This document shows, in pieces, positions 27,132 to 35,613 of a stretch of 64,000 nucleotides of DNA (position 1 is the stretch's first letter; each line of letters opens with the position of its first letter). This DNA is from Aureibaculum luteum (GTDB lineage: Bacteria > Bacteroidota > Bacteroidia > Flavobacteriales > Flavobacteriaceae). Under the pieces are notes generated by a model. That model saw nothing but the letters and a program-made list of their open reading frames with translations, ran no database searches and was not told the DNA's origin. The translations under genes and the position numbers were made by a program. Location of the stretch: assembly GCF_003449015.1 (NCBI RefSeq), contig NZ_QRGD01000001.1, forward strand, positions 496,001-560,000, read 5' to 3'.

Positions 27132-28580
27132 ATGAATGAAAAAAACTACAAATGGGTAGTCGGCTTTATTATCTTGACAATTCTTACTACAATTGGAGTA
27201 CAATTGTTTTGGAATTTTAAAGAATATCAGGGTAATAAAAAACATCTTATTGGTAAAGTACAACGGAGTTTAGACAATTCTGTAGAAGCTTATTTTGCCA
27301 ATATTACAAGGACCGGTATTATTAAATATAATGTAAACCTTGAAGAAAGAACAGACACTATTAACAGCCCTTCAAAAAATGAGTTAAGAACTAAAATAGA
27401 TAGCACTTTAAAAAACATTTCTAAATTAGAAAATGAAAAACCCATTTTAATAAAAGATTATAGAAACAGTAATTATCCATTTTATACTACCGACAAAATT
27501 TTACCACAGAATATTGATAGTTTAATTTCAAAAGTTTTTATTTCTATTTCTAGAGATAGTATGGATCTGAAAAAATTAGACAGCTACCTTTCAGAGGAAC
27601 TTCAGCGACATCATCTGAATTTAAAATATGCCTTAATTTATGACTATTCAAAACGTGATTCTCAAGACAGTATTATTACAGCCTCGAGGAATTTATACCT
27701 AGAAAATTTTCCAAAAAATCACTTAACAACAACTTCTAAATCCACTTTTTTACCCAGAAGAGGAAAACTTAAAGTGTTATTTACAAATGAAGTTGCTATT
27801 TTATTAAAAAAATCATTAGCAAGTATACTATTATCATTGTTATTATCTGCGGCTATAGTATCAAGTTTAATCTTTTTATTAAAAACAATATACAAACAAA
27901 AGCAATTGGCAGAAGTTAAAAATGACCTCATCAATAATATTACCCATGAATTTAAAACACCAATTGCCACTATTGGTGTAGCATTAGAAAGCTTAACTAG
28001 TTTTAATGCTATTGAAGATAAAGAAAAGACAAAGACATATATTAACATGTCTACAGACCAATTGTCTAAACTAAATATAATGGTTGAAAAATTATTGGAA
28101 ACCGCCTCTTTAGATAGTGATAATCTTAATTTAAATTTTGACGAAATAAAAAGCACTGCATTAATTCAAAGTATAATTACGAAACACAACTTTCAATTAA
28201 AAAACAAGACTATTGAATTTAAAAATAGTAATATAGATATACTCATTAAAGCAGATGAATTCCATTTTGAAAATGTAATTAACAACATTATTGATAATGC
28301 TATTAAATACGGTGGAGATAAAATTATCATTGAAACCAAACAAGTAAAAAACAAATTTGAACTTTCAATTTCTGACACTGGAAATTCGCTATCAAAAGCG
28401 AATAAAACTAAAATTTTTGAACAATTTTATAGAGTCCCAAAAGGAAATACACATGATGTAAAAGGGTTTGGAATTGGACTATATTATGCCAAAAAAATAA
28501 TTGAAAAACATAAAGGAACTATTGATGTTCACTTAAGTAATAATTTAACCACATTTAAAATAACACTACCAAATGAGTGA
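27132..28580 (+). CDS. sensor histidine kinase
   Basis: This 482-residue inner-membrane kinase has a transmembrane helix at about residues 9-26, a periplasmic region of about 200 residues with no recognised fold, and a second helix at about 227-251. The dimerisation domain follows, with H272 in NNITHEFKTP, then a HATPase domain with the N box (NNIIDNAIKYGG) and G2 box (GFGIGLYYAKK). The reading frame overlaps the response regulator start by 8 bp, so the pair is translationally coupled. It is divergent from the GLPGLI/receptor operon, its likely target. The signal is not evident. Confidence 0.92.
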   Translation: MNEKNYKWVVGFIILTILTTIGVQLFWNFKEYQGNKKHLIGKVQRSLDNSVEAYFANITRTGIIKYNVNLEERTDTINSPSKNELRTKIDSTLKNISKLENEKPILIKDYRNSNYPFYTTDKILPQNIDSLISKVFISISRDSMDLKKLDSYLSEELQRHHLNLKYALIYDYSKRDSQDSIITASRNLYLENFPKNHLTTTSKSTFLPRRGKLKVLFTNEVAILLKKSLASILLSLLLSAAIVSSLIFLLKTIYKQKQLAEVKNDLINNITHEFKTPIATIGVALESLTSFNAIEDKEKTKTYINMSTDQLSKLNIMVEKLLETASLDSDNLNLNFDEIKSTALIQSIITKHNFQLKNKTIEFKNSNIDILIKADEFHFENVINNIIDNAIKYGGDKIIIETKQVKNKFELSISDTGNSLSKANKTKIFEQFYRVPKGNTHDVKGFGIGLYYAKKIIEKHKGTIDVHLSNNLTTFKITLPNE

Positions 28581-29256
28581 AAAGGTGACCATATTATTAG
28601 CGGAAGATGAACCTGCACTAGGGCAAATAATAAGAGACAGTTTAGAAACAAGAAATTTTAAGGTCTTATTATGCGAAGATGGCGAAATTGCATTAAAGAA
28701 ATACAAAGAGAATGACCCCAAACTCTTAGTTTTAGATGTAATGATGCCTAAAAAAGATGGTTTTACATTGGCAAAAGAAATTAGAAAAGAGAACAATGAA
28801 ATTCCAATTATATTTCTAACTGCGAAGTCACAAACAAAAGATGTTGTAGAAGGCTTTACTATTGGCGGTAATGACTATGTAAAAAAGCCCTTCTCTATTG
28901 AAGAATTAATAGTTAGAATTAATAGCTTATTACAAAGAACAAATTTACAAAAAACTGCAGAAATAATAAATTTAGGTCTCTATACATTCGATTTTAGAAG
29001 ACAAATATTACAGTTTAAAACAGAAAAAGAACTGCAACTTACGCATAGGGAAGCACATTTATTATTTAATTTATATAAAAATAAAAATGAAGTATTGGAC
29101 CGTTCAATTATCCTTAAAAAACTTTGGGGTACTGATGATATTTTTAGCTCAAGAAGTATGGATGTTTTTATTACTAAACTTCGAAAAAAACTAAAACAAG
29201 ACCCTGCCATTCAAATATTGAACGTAAGAGGTTACGGGTATAAATTAGTTTGTTAA
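28573..29256 (+). CDS. OmpR-family response regulator
   Basis: This 227-residue protein has a receiver domain (acidic pair E11/D12, phospho-acceptor D55 in LLVLDVMMPKKDG, and K105 in DYVKKPFS). A winged-helix DNA-binding domain (about residues 130-226) ends RGYGYKLV. It overlaps the cognate kinase by 8 bp. The GTTAAC array at 26952-26977 is its most likely binding site. Confidence 0.94.
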   Translation: MSEKVTILLAEDEPALGQIIRDSLETRNFKVLLCEDGEIALKKYKENDPKLLVLDVMMPKKDGFTLAKEIRKENNEIPIIFLTAKSQTKDVVEGFTIGGNDYVKKPFSIEELIVRINSLLQRTNLQKTAEIINLGLYTFDFRRQILQFKTEKELQLTHREAHLLFNLYKNKNEVLDRSIILKKLWGTDDIFSSRSMDVFITKLRKKLKQDPAIQILNVRGYGYKLVC

Positions 29257-29353
29257 AAGACAATTTGTTTTTATTTTAATATACTTTTGCTTTAGGTCTT
29301 TATTAAATTATTAATAAATTCGACGTCAATTTTAAGCCTCAGAAATTTAAATA

Positions 29354-31213
29354 ATGAAATTTACTTATACCTCTATTTTAATTGCATTTTTACTTGGCAG
29401 CTGTATCGAAAAATCAGAAACAAACATAATCAATGTTAAGGACCACGGAATTACTCCAAACACAAAGCAAAGTATTACTTCGAAAATTAACAAACTCATA
29501 GATAATTTGCCCGATGAAACTGTTACGATCATTTTTCCGAAAGGACGGTATGATTTTTATCCTGATACTAGTTATTTCCGAACTTATTTTGAAACCAATA
29601 CTTATGACATTAACCCAAAAAGATTGGCAATTTTACTAGAGAAAAAAAAGAACATTACAATTGATGCCCAGGGTTCAGATTTTATCTACCATGGACATAT
29701 TCAGCCCTTCACCTTAGATAATTCTGAAAATATCAACATAAAAAATCTAAATATAGATTGGGACAAACCACTAACTGCTGAATCAGAGGTAATCGAAGCT
29801 GATTCGACGCACATTCTAATTAAAATTGACACCGCTCAATTTCCATATAGCGTTCATGACAAAGGGATCACGTTTGCTGCTGATGATTGGAAAGCCGAAT
29901 GGAAACTAACCGGAGGATCTTGGCTAATTGAAATTGATAAAAACCACATTATTCCACCATTTACTGGAGATCATGGTACTGTTAATGGAGATTTAGAAAA
30001 CGTTATTTATAAAGAAATTAAACCAGGGTTCGTGCTAATGACTGCTAGTTTTACCAAAACACCAACTGTAGGCAACTATCTGATTATGAGACATAGCACT
30101 AGAGATCATGCAGGTATGTTTTTATTTCATAGCAAAGACATTAAACTTGAAAATATAAATGTTTATCATACCTCGGGTTTAGGAATTCTTTCTCAATATT
30201 GTGAAAACATTGAAATGCAGAAAGTAAATATGGTTCCTAACCCTAATAAAAATAGATTTCTAAGTGGTCATGATGACGGTTTACATTTTATGGGATGTAA
30301 AGGTGAGATAATTATAAATGATTGCGATGCTCAAGGGCTTATGGATGACCCCATAAATATTCACGGAACCTATGTACCGGTTGTCAAACGAATAAACGAC
30401 ACTGTCTTAGAATGTAGTTATGCACACGACATGAGTCTTGGACTTATTTGGGCAAAAAAGGGAGACTCTATTGGGTATATCGACAAAAAAACAATGAAAA
30501 CAGTTGGAATTGGAATAGTTAACCGCTTTTCTCAAACTGATAGTAAACGTTTTTCATTGGCATTTGACAATAAACTTCCCGAATTTTTATCTGACGACTA
30601 TTCTCTTGAAAATTTAAGTTGGACCCCTAACGCAACCATAACTAATTGTTATGTGGGTAGTAATAGAGCAAGAGGCTATTTAATCTCTACTCCTGGTAAA
30701 GTACGTATTGAAAATAATATTTTTGAGACTAGTGGTTCAGCAATATTAATTGCAGGTGATGCTAACTATTGGTATGAAAGTGGTTCAGTAAAAAACATTA
30801 CAATTAAAAATAATGAATTTAAAGCCGCATCGAATTCATCAGCCTATCAATTCTGCAATGCCATAATAAGTATATATCCAGAAATTCCATCTTCCGATTC
30901 TTTGAATCCTTATCACAAGAATATTACAATAGAAAACAACAGCTTCAACCCTTCAGACTACCCAATCGTATATGCAAGATCTGTAGATGGGTTGTATTTT
31001 AAAAACAATACAATTACCCGAAGTTATGATTTTAAACCTTGGCATTCTCAAAAACATAATTTTCTTTTCGACGCCTGTAAAAATGTGGAAATTAGTGGAA
31101 ATAAAATTGGAGACAATGTATTAGGAAAAAATATTCTTCTAAAATATATGTCAACCAATCAACTCAACTTAACCAATATTGAATTAAAAATTGATACTGA
31201 AAATAAAAAATAA
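29354..31213 (+). CDS. GH110-like alpha-galactosidase, right-handed beta-helix lipoprotein
   Basis: This 619-residue protein has a short lipoprotein signal (LLGSC, lipidated near residue 16) and a long parallel beta-helix with repeated N-rich turns (LDNSENINIKNLNIDW, and later NITIENNSF). The central SGHDDGLHFMGCKGEI and MDDPINIHGTYV stretches resemble the acidic active-site region of GH110 exo-alpha-1,3-galactosidases of Bacteroides. It probably sits in the envelope and trims alpha-galactose from a glycan such as algal galactan or a host-type epitope. Another beta-helix lyase or hydrolase family is the alternative. It stands alone, 97 bp after the regulator. Confidence 0.78.
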   Translation: MKFTYTSILIAFLLGSCIEKSETNIINVKDHGITPNTKQSITSKINKLIDNLPDETVTIIFPKGRYDFYPDTSYFRTYFETNTYDINPKRLAILLEKKKNITIDAQGSDFIYHGHIQPFTLDNSENINIKNLNIDWDKPLTAESEVIEADSTHILIKIDTAQFPYSVHDKGITFAADDWKAEWKLTGGSWLIEIDKNHIIPPFTGDHGTVNGDLENVIYKEIKPGFVLMTASFTKTPTVGNYLIMRHSTRDHAGMFLFHSKDIKLENINVYHTSGLGILSQYCENIEMQKVNMVPNPNKNRFLSGHDDGLHFMGCKGEIIINDCDAQGLMDDPINIHGTYVPVVKRINDTVLECSYAHDMSLGLIWAKKGDSIGYIDKKTMKTVGIGIVNRFSQTDSKRFSLAFDNKLPEFLSDDYSLENLSWTPNATITNCYVGSNRARGYLISTPGKVRIENNIFETSGSAILIAGDANYWYESGSVKNITIKNNEFKAASNSSAYQFCNAIISIYPEIPSSDSLNPYHKNITIENNSFNPSDYPIVYARSVDGLYFKNNTITRSYDFKPWHSQKHNFLFDACKNVEISGNKIGDNVLGKNILLKYMSTNQLNLTNIELKIDTENKK

Positions 31214-31357
31214 GTTAGCGGATTTTATCCTAACTGAACTACTATAAATTCACATTAAAAGAAGATAATGATTTAAGAAAATAACATAAACACTTATTCA
31301 ACTTCCTCATTGAGAAATAATACCTTTGCAGCATAAAATTTCAAGAAAAAAAAAAGA

Positions 31358-32827
31358 ATGAATTTAACGATTGAAAACATACTTTTAATAGGTTCCTTAT
31401 TACTTCTTGTAAGCATTTTTGCAGGTAAAACTTCTTATAAATTTGGTGTTCCAACTTTACTACTCTTCTTGGCTATAGGAATGCTAGCGGGTTCAGATGG
31501 TATTGGAGGTATCCGATTTGACGATCCTAAGCTAGCTCAATTCATTGGTATTGTTTCTCTTAATTTTATCTTGTTCTCAGGTGGACTTGATACCAATTGG
31601 ACAACAGTTAAACCGATTCTTTGGGAAGGGGTTGCCTTATCTACATTAGGCGTTTTATTGACAGCAACTTCTCTTGGCACTTTTGTTTGGCTAGTTACTG
31701 ACTTTACCATTTATGAAAGTCTATTATTAGGTTCAATTGTATCTTCAACAGACGCGGCTGCCGTATTTTCGATTCTTCGCTCAAAAAGTCTAGCCTTAAA
31801 AACCAATCTAAGACCCACATTAGAGATGGAAAGCGGAAGTAACGACCCCATGGCATATGTATTAACTATTGCATTTTTAACCTTGGTAATTAATCAAGAC
31901 CAAAGTTTTCTATCTATAATTCCCATGTTTTTGCAACAAATGATTTTGGGTGGTATTTTAGGTTTTGCCTTTGGAGTACTTAGTAAGTATATCATTAACA
32001 AAATTAAACTTGACTTTGAAGGACTTTACCCTGTTTTAGTTATCGCCCTAATGTTCATCACCTTTTCTGCCACCAATTTTGTAGGGGGTAATGGTTTTCT
32101 TGCGATTTACATTTGTGCAGTGTATCTAGGTAATCAAGACCTAATCCACAAAAAAACCATTTTTAAAATGTTTGATGGTTTAGCTTGGCTCATGCAAATT
32201 GTGCTGTTTCTCACTTTAGGGTTACTCGTTTTTCCTTCTGAAATAATTCCATATATGGGTATTGGACTACTCATTTCAGTCTTTTTGATCGTTATTGCTC
32301 GACCTATAGGTGTATTTATTAGCCTTATGTTTTTTAAAATGAAATTGAGAAGAAGGTTTTATATTTCTTGGGTTGGACTGCGTGGTGCAGTTCCAATTGT
32401 ATTTGCTACCTATCCTTTATTGGCAGGAATAGACAAAGCAAACATGATTTTTAATATTGTTTTTTTCATTTCAGTCACATCCATTTTAATTCAAGGAACT
32501 ACACTTTCTATTGTTGCAAAATGGTTAAATGTAGGACTACCAGAAGAAGCAAAAAAATTGACTCCCTCTGATTTACTTTTAGCAGAAAACCCTAAAGCTG
32601 AAATGAAAGAATTCTTAATAACCTCAGACTGCTATGCAGTAAACATGAAAATTGTTGAATTAGGCTTTCCTAAAAATGCGATAATTGCGATGATTAAAAG
32701 GGGAGATAGCTATATCATACCACATGGTAAAACAAAAATTGAAGCACAAGACACACTAATTGTTCTTGCTGATAGACCTGTCATTTTTGAAGATGTACAC
32801 AAAACACTTAGTACTCAGAAAACGTAA
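31358..32827 (+). CDS. potassium/proton antiporter (CPA1, CvrA/NhaP2 type)
   Basis: This 489-residue inner-membrane exchanger has about 12 hydrophobic segments through residue 390. Conserved SSTDAAAVF and MESGSNDPMAY segments hold the acidic residues expected to carry ions. A cytoplasmic TrkA-C-like domain follows at about 400-489 (AEMKEFLITSDCYAV, later AQDTLIVLADR). The architecture matches K+/H+ antiporters that handle osmotic and alkaline stress. A -7 element TACCTTTG at 31321-31328 precedes the gene. Ion preference (K+ or Na+) is inferred from the TrkA-C domain. Confidence 0.9.
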   Translation: MNLTIENILLIGSLLLLVSIFAGKTSYKFGVPTLLLFLAIGMLAGSDGIGGIRFDDPKLAQFIGIVSLNFILFSGGLDTNWTTVKPILWEGVALSTLGVLLTATSLGTFVWLVTDFTIYESLLLGSIVSSTDAAAVFSILRSKSLALKTNLRPTLEMESGSNDPMAYVLTIAFLTLVINQDQSFLSIIPMFLQQMILGGILGFAFGVLSKYIINKIKLDFEGLYPVLVIALMFITFSATNFVGGNGFLAIYICAVYLGNQDLIHKKTIFKMFDGLAWLMQIVLFLTLGLLVFPSEIIPYMGIGLLISVFLIVIARPIGVFISLMFFKMKLRRRFYISWVGLRGAVPIVFATYPLLAGIDKANMIFNIVFFISVTSILIQGTTLSIVAKWLNVGLPEEAKKLTPSDLLLAENPKAEMKEFLITSDCYAVNMKIVELGFPKNAIIAMIKRGDSYIIPHGKTKIEAQDTLIVLADRPVIFEDVHKTLSTQKT

Positions 32828-32958
32828 TGGATTAAAATTTTCAATTTATAGTATTAGCGTTTTTGGTTTATAATCTAGTTACTAACTTATAGAATATAGT
32901 TTGATTGTTACTATATTTTCTTCTAATTTCGCTATTATTCTAAGCGATTAATCAATCA

Positions 32959-34605
32959 ATGAAAAAAGAATTTACACCCAAACTATTCTCTCTTTTAAAA
33001 CAAGGGATATCTAAGAAAACACTTACAAAAGACCTCCTTTCAGGAATAATCGTCGGCATAGTTGCACTGCCATTAGCAATTGCTTTTGCAATTGCTTCTG
33101 GTGTTTCTCCAGAGAAAGGAATCATAACTGCTATTATTGCAGGAATCATCATCTCTACGTTTGGTGGTAGCAGGGTTCAAATTGGAGGTCCCACTGGTGC
33201 TTTTATTGTCATTGTTTACGGTATTATTCAATCTTACGGAATAGATGGGTTAATCATAGCCACATTTTTAGCAGGATTTTTAATGATAGGAATGGGACTT
33301 TTACGTCTGGGTAATTTACTGAAATTTATTCCTTATTCTTTAATAGTAGGTTTTACAAGTGGTATTGCACTGATAATTTTTTCATCACAAATTAATGATT
33401 TTTTCGGGCTGCATATCTCAAAAGTACCTGCTGATTTTATAGATAAATGGATGGTGTATTTTGAGAATTTTGATAACATAAATTGGTATGCCATTGCTAT
33501 TGCAGTGTCCACAATTTTAATAACTATCTATTTTCAGAAATTAGTAAAAAAAATACCAGGATCAATCATTGCTATTGTATTATCCACCATTATAGTAAAA
33601 GTATTTGATATTCCTGTAGACACAATAGAAAGTAATTTTGGAGAAATTCCCAACCATTTTAGTTTACCCCACATACCAAATGTAAACTTCGATACTATAC
33701 AAGCATTAATACAACCTGCCTTCGCAATAGCCATTTTAGGAAGTATTGAGTCCCTGCTTTCGGCAGTTGTCTCAGACTCAATGATTGGTGGTAAACATCG
33801 TTCAAACATGGAGCTAATTGCTATGGGTGGAGCCAATATCGTATCTGCATTATTTGGTGGAATACCAGCAACAGGTGCTATTGCAAGAACAGCCACTAAT
33901 GTTAAAAATGGTGGTCGTACGCCATTAGCTGGTATTTTCCACAGTTTAGTTCTATTAGCAATAATGCTATTATTTGCACCTTATGCAAAATTAATACCCC
34001 TTCCTTGCCTTGCCGGAATATTGGTAGTTATTGCATATCACATGAGTGAAATTGGACAATTTAAATCCATTTTAAAAGGGAATAGAATGGACATTATTAT
34101 TTTACTAACCACTTTCTTTTTAACTGTAATTTTCGATTTAGTAATTGCCATAGAAATTGGAATGGTGCTAGCCAGTTTTATGTTTATGAAAAGAATGAGT
34201 GAATCTGTTCATGTTGAAAATATAACCACTAAAACAACAGATGAAGAAAATCTTTTTGATGAAGAATTGATTGATATACCCAAAGATGTATTACTCTATG
34301 AAATAAATGGACCACTGTTTTTTGGGGCCGCTCGTCAATTTCAAGAAACAGTTACAAATACGCATTTACGACCCAAAGTTATTATTATAAGAATGCGTTA
34401 TGTTCCACTTATTGATGCTACTGGTTATCAGAGCGTCAAAGAAATTGTTAAAATCTTTAAAGAAAGAGGCATAAAAGTAATTATTTCAGGTGTAAATGAA
34501 AATTTAAAAAAGGATTTTAAAAATAATGATATGTTTTCAATTTTAAAAAAAGAGTTTGTTGTCAAAGACATTACAACAGCAATTAAATTAGCTAACGAAA
34601 TTTAA
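32959..34605 (+). CDS. SulP-family inorganic anion transporter with STAS domain
   Basis: This 548-residue inner-membrane protein contains the SulP core (LLSGIIVGIVALPLAIAFAIASG, split over the first two helices), a GGSRVQIGGPTGAF motif, and a cytoplasmic STAS domain at about residues 430-548 (LLYEINGPLFFGAARQF, then VIIIRMRYVPLIDATG). Substrates of the family include sulfate and bicarbonate. It is not in the sulfate cluster, and marine SulP proteins often carry bicarbonate, so the anion is open. Confidence 0.9.
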   Translation: MKKEFTPKLFSLLKQGISKKTLTKDLLSGIIVGIVALPLAIAFAIASGVSPEKGIITAIIAGIIISTFGGSRVQIGGPTGAFIVIVYGIIQSYGIDGLIIATFLAGFLMIGMGLLRLGNLLKFIPYSLIVGFTSGIALIIFSSQINDFFGLHISKVPADFIDKWMVYFENFDNINWYAIAIAVSTILITIYFQKLVKKIPGSIIAIVLSTIIVKVFDIPVDTIESNFGEIPNHFSLPHIPNVNFDTIQALIQPAFAIAILGSIESLLSAVVSDSMIGGKHRSNMELIAMGGANIVSALFGGIPATGAIARTATNVKNGGRTPLAGIFHSLVLLAIMLLFAPYAKLIPLPCLAGILVVIAYHMSEIGQFKSILKGNRMDIIILLTTFFLTVIFDLVIAIEIGMVLASFMFMKRMSESVHVENITTKTTDEENLFDEELIDIPKDVLLYEINGPLFFGAARQFQETVTNTHLRPKVIIIRMRYVPLIDATGYQSVKEIVKIFKERGIKVIISGVNENLKKDFKNNDMFSILKKEFVVKDITTAIKLANEI

Positions 34606-34998
34606 AATAGACTTAACAAGTATAAATTAAGCCGTTTTAGATTTACTTTATAGACATAGTAACAAACCTTTTCATCTATACATACCCTTCGTATAATCTC
34701 TGCTATAGAATTATAAGAACATATCATTACACTATAATATCATGATGTCTTTTTCTTTCATAAAACTCAATAAATCTTATAAAACTAAAACTAAATGTAA
34801 GAGGTTTTGGCTTTAAATTGGCATATTATGATAACTGTTCTCCTGCTAACAACTACCTATTATTTTTAACAAATCATCCAAAAGACCATATTTTACAGTC
34901 ATTTTACATAATTTAAAAATAAAAATGCAGTAATAAAAAACTATCTGTGTATATCAAATAATATGAATAGATTTGCACCCAATTTGAAAATGACATAA
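34606..34998. other. 393-bp intergenic region, nothing firm except a possible -7 element
   Basis: It is AT-rich with no convincing small ORF, repeat or RNA. A TAGATTTG element at 34968-34975 stands 23 bp before the J-domain/KTSC gene and may be its promoter, though no -33 box is clear. Confidence 0.35.
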
Positions 34999-35445
34999 AT
35001 GAAACGTATTAATGATTACAAAAAGCTTTTTGAGGTAGACGGAGAAATTGAACTTAAAGAACTTAAAACTACATACAGAGGCTTAGTAAAGAATTGGCAT
35101 CCAGATAAATTCCAGGATGAAGAGAAAAAGCTAGAGGCTGAAGTAAAAAGTCAAAAAATTATTGATGCTTATCATTTTCTAGTAAGTATAGCTCCAAAAA
35201 CCAAAGAAACCAATCTAGAAGAGTATAATTCTATAACTATACCTTCAACCGTTGAAGATTTTCAACATAAAAGTATGCTTTTAGAAGTTACTTTTGCTGA
35301 TGGTAATACTTATGAATATTTCGGAGTCAATCGTAAACTATTTATCAAATTCGTGAATAGTAAATCAATAAACAATTTTGGAAAAAGAAATATTTTCAAT
35401 TCTTTCCTTTACAGAAAATCAAAGAAAGCTTCAGTTATGGCTTAA
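34999..35445 (+). CDS. J-domain + KTSC domain protein
   Basis: This 148-residue protein has a J-domain-like segment at residues 5-65 with the HPD signature (H34-P35-D36 in NWHPDKFQD), the motif that stimulates Hsp70/DnaK ATPase. Residues 78-140 match KTSC (TFADGNTYEYFGVNRKLFIKF, split across the motif), a small domain often found beside RNA- or DNA-related domains. It is a single gene with its own bidirectional terminator. A specialised DnaK co-chaperone is the likely role; the client is unknown. Confidence 0.8.
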   Translation: MKRINDYKKLFEVDGEIELKELKTTYRGLVKNWHPDKFQDEEKKLEAEVKSQKIIDAYHFLVSIAPKTKETNLEEYNSITIPSTVEDFQHKSMLLEVTFADGNTYEYFGVNRKLFIKFVNSKSINNFGKRNIFNSFLYRKSKKASVMA

Positions 35446-35488
35446 CTAAGAGACGGCAATAAAGTAAATTCTTATATTTTAATAATAC

Positions 35489-35536
35489 AACTACAATGAC
35501 GAAAAAAGGCTTAAGTCGTTTTTCGTCATTGTAGTT
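35489..35536. terminator. bidirectional terminator, perfect 18-bp inverted repeat
   Basis: The left arm 35489-35506 (beginning AACTACAATGACG, ending in five A) and the right arm 35519-35536 are exact complements with a 12-nt loop. The A/T runs are inside the stem. It separates the convergent J-domain gene and the radical SAM gene. Confidence 0.85.
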
Positions 35537-35613
35537 AAATGAGTTTACACTACCGATCATTACTAGCCAATAGAGTTATGTAAAACCAAAACACCTTCCT
35601 TTTAATCAAATAA

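Noticed and set aside
28193-28378. Short reverse-strand ORFs within long genes
   Set aside because: Such frames occur opposite most genes here, lack recognisable protein features and have no promoter; they are treated as chance.
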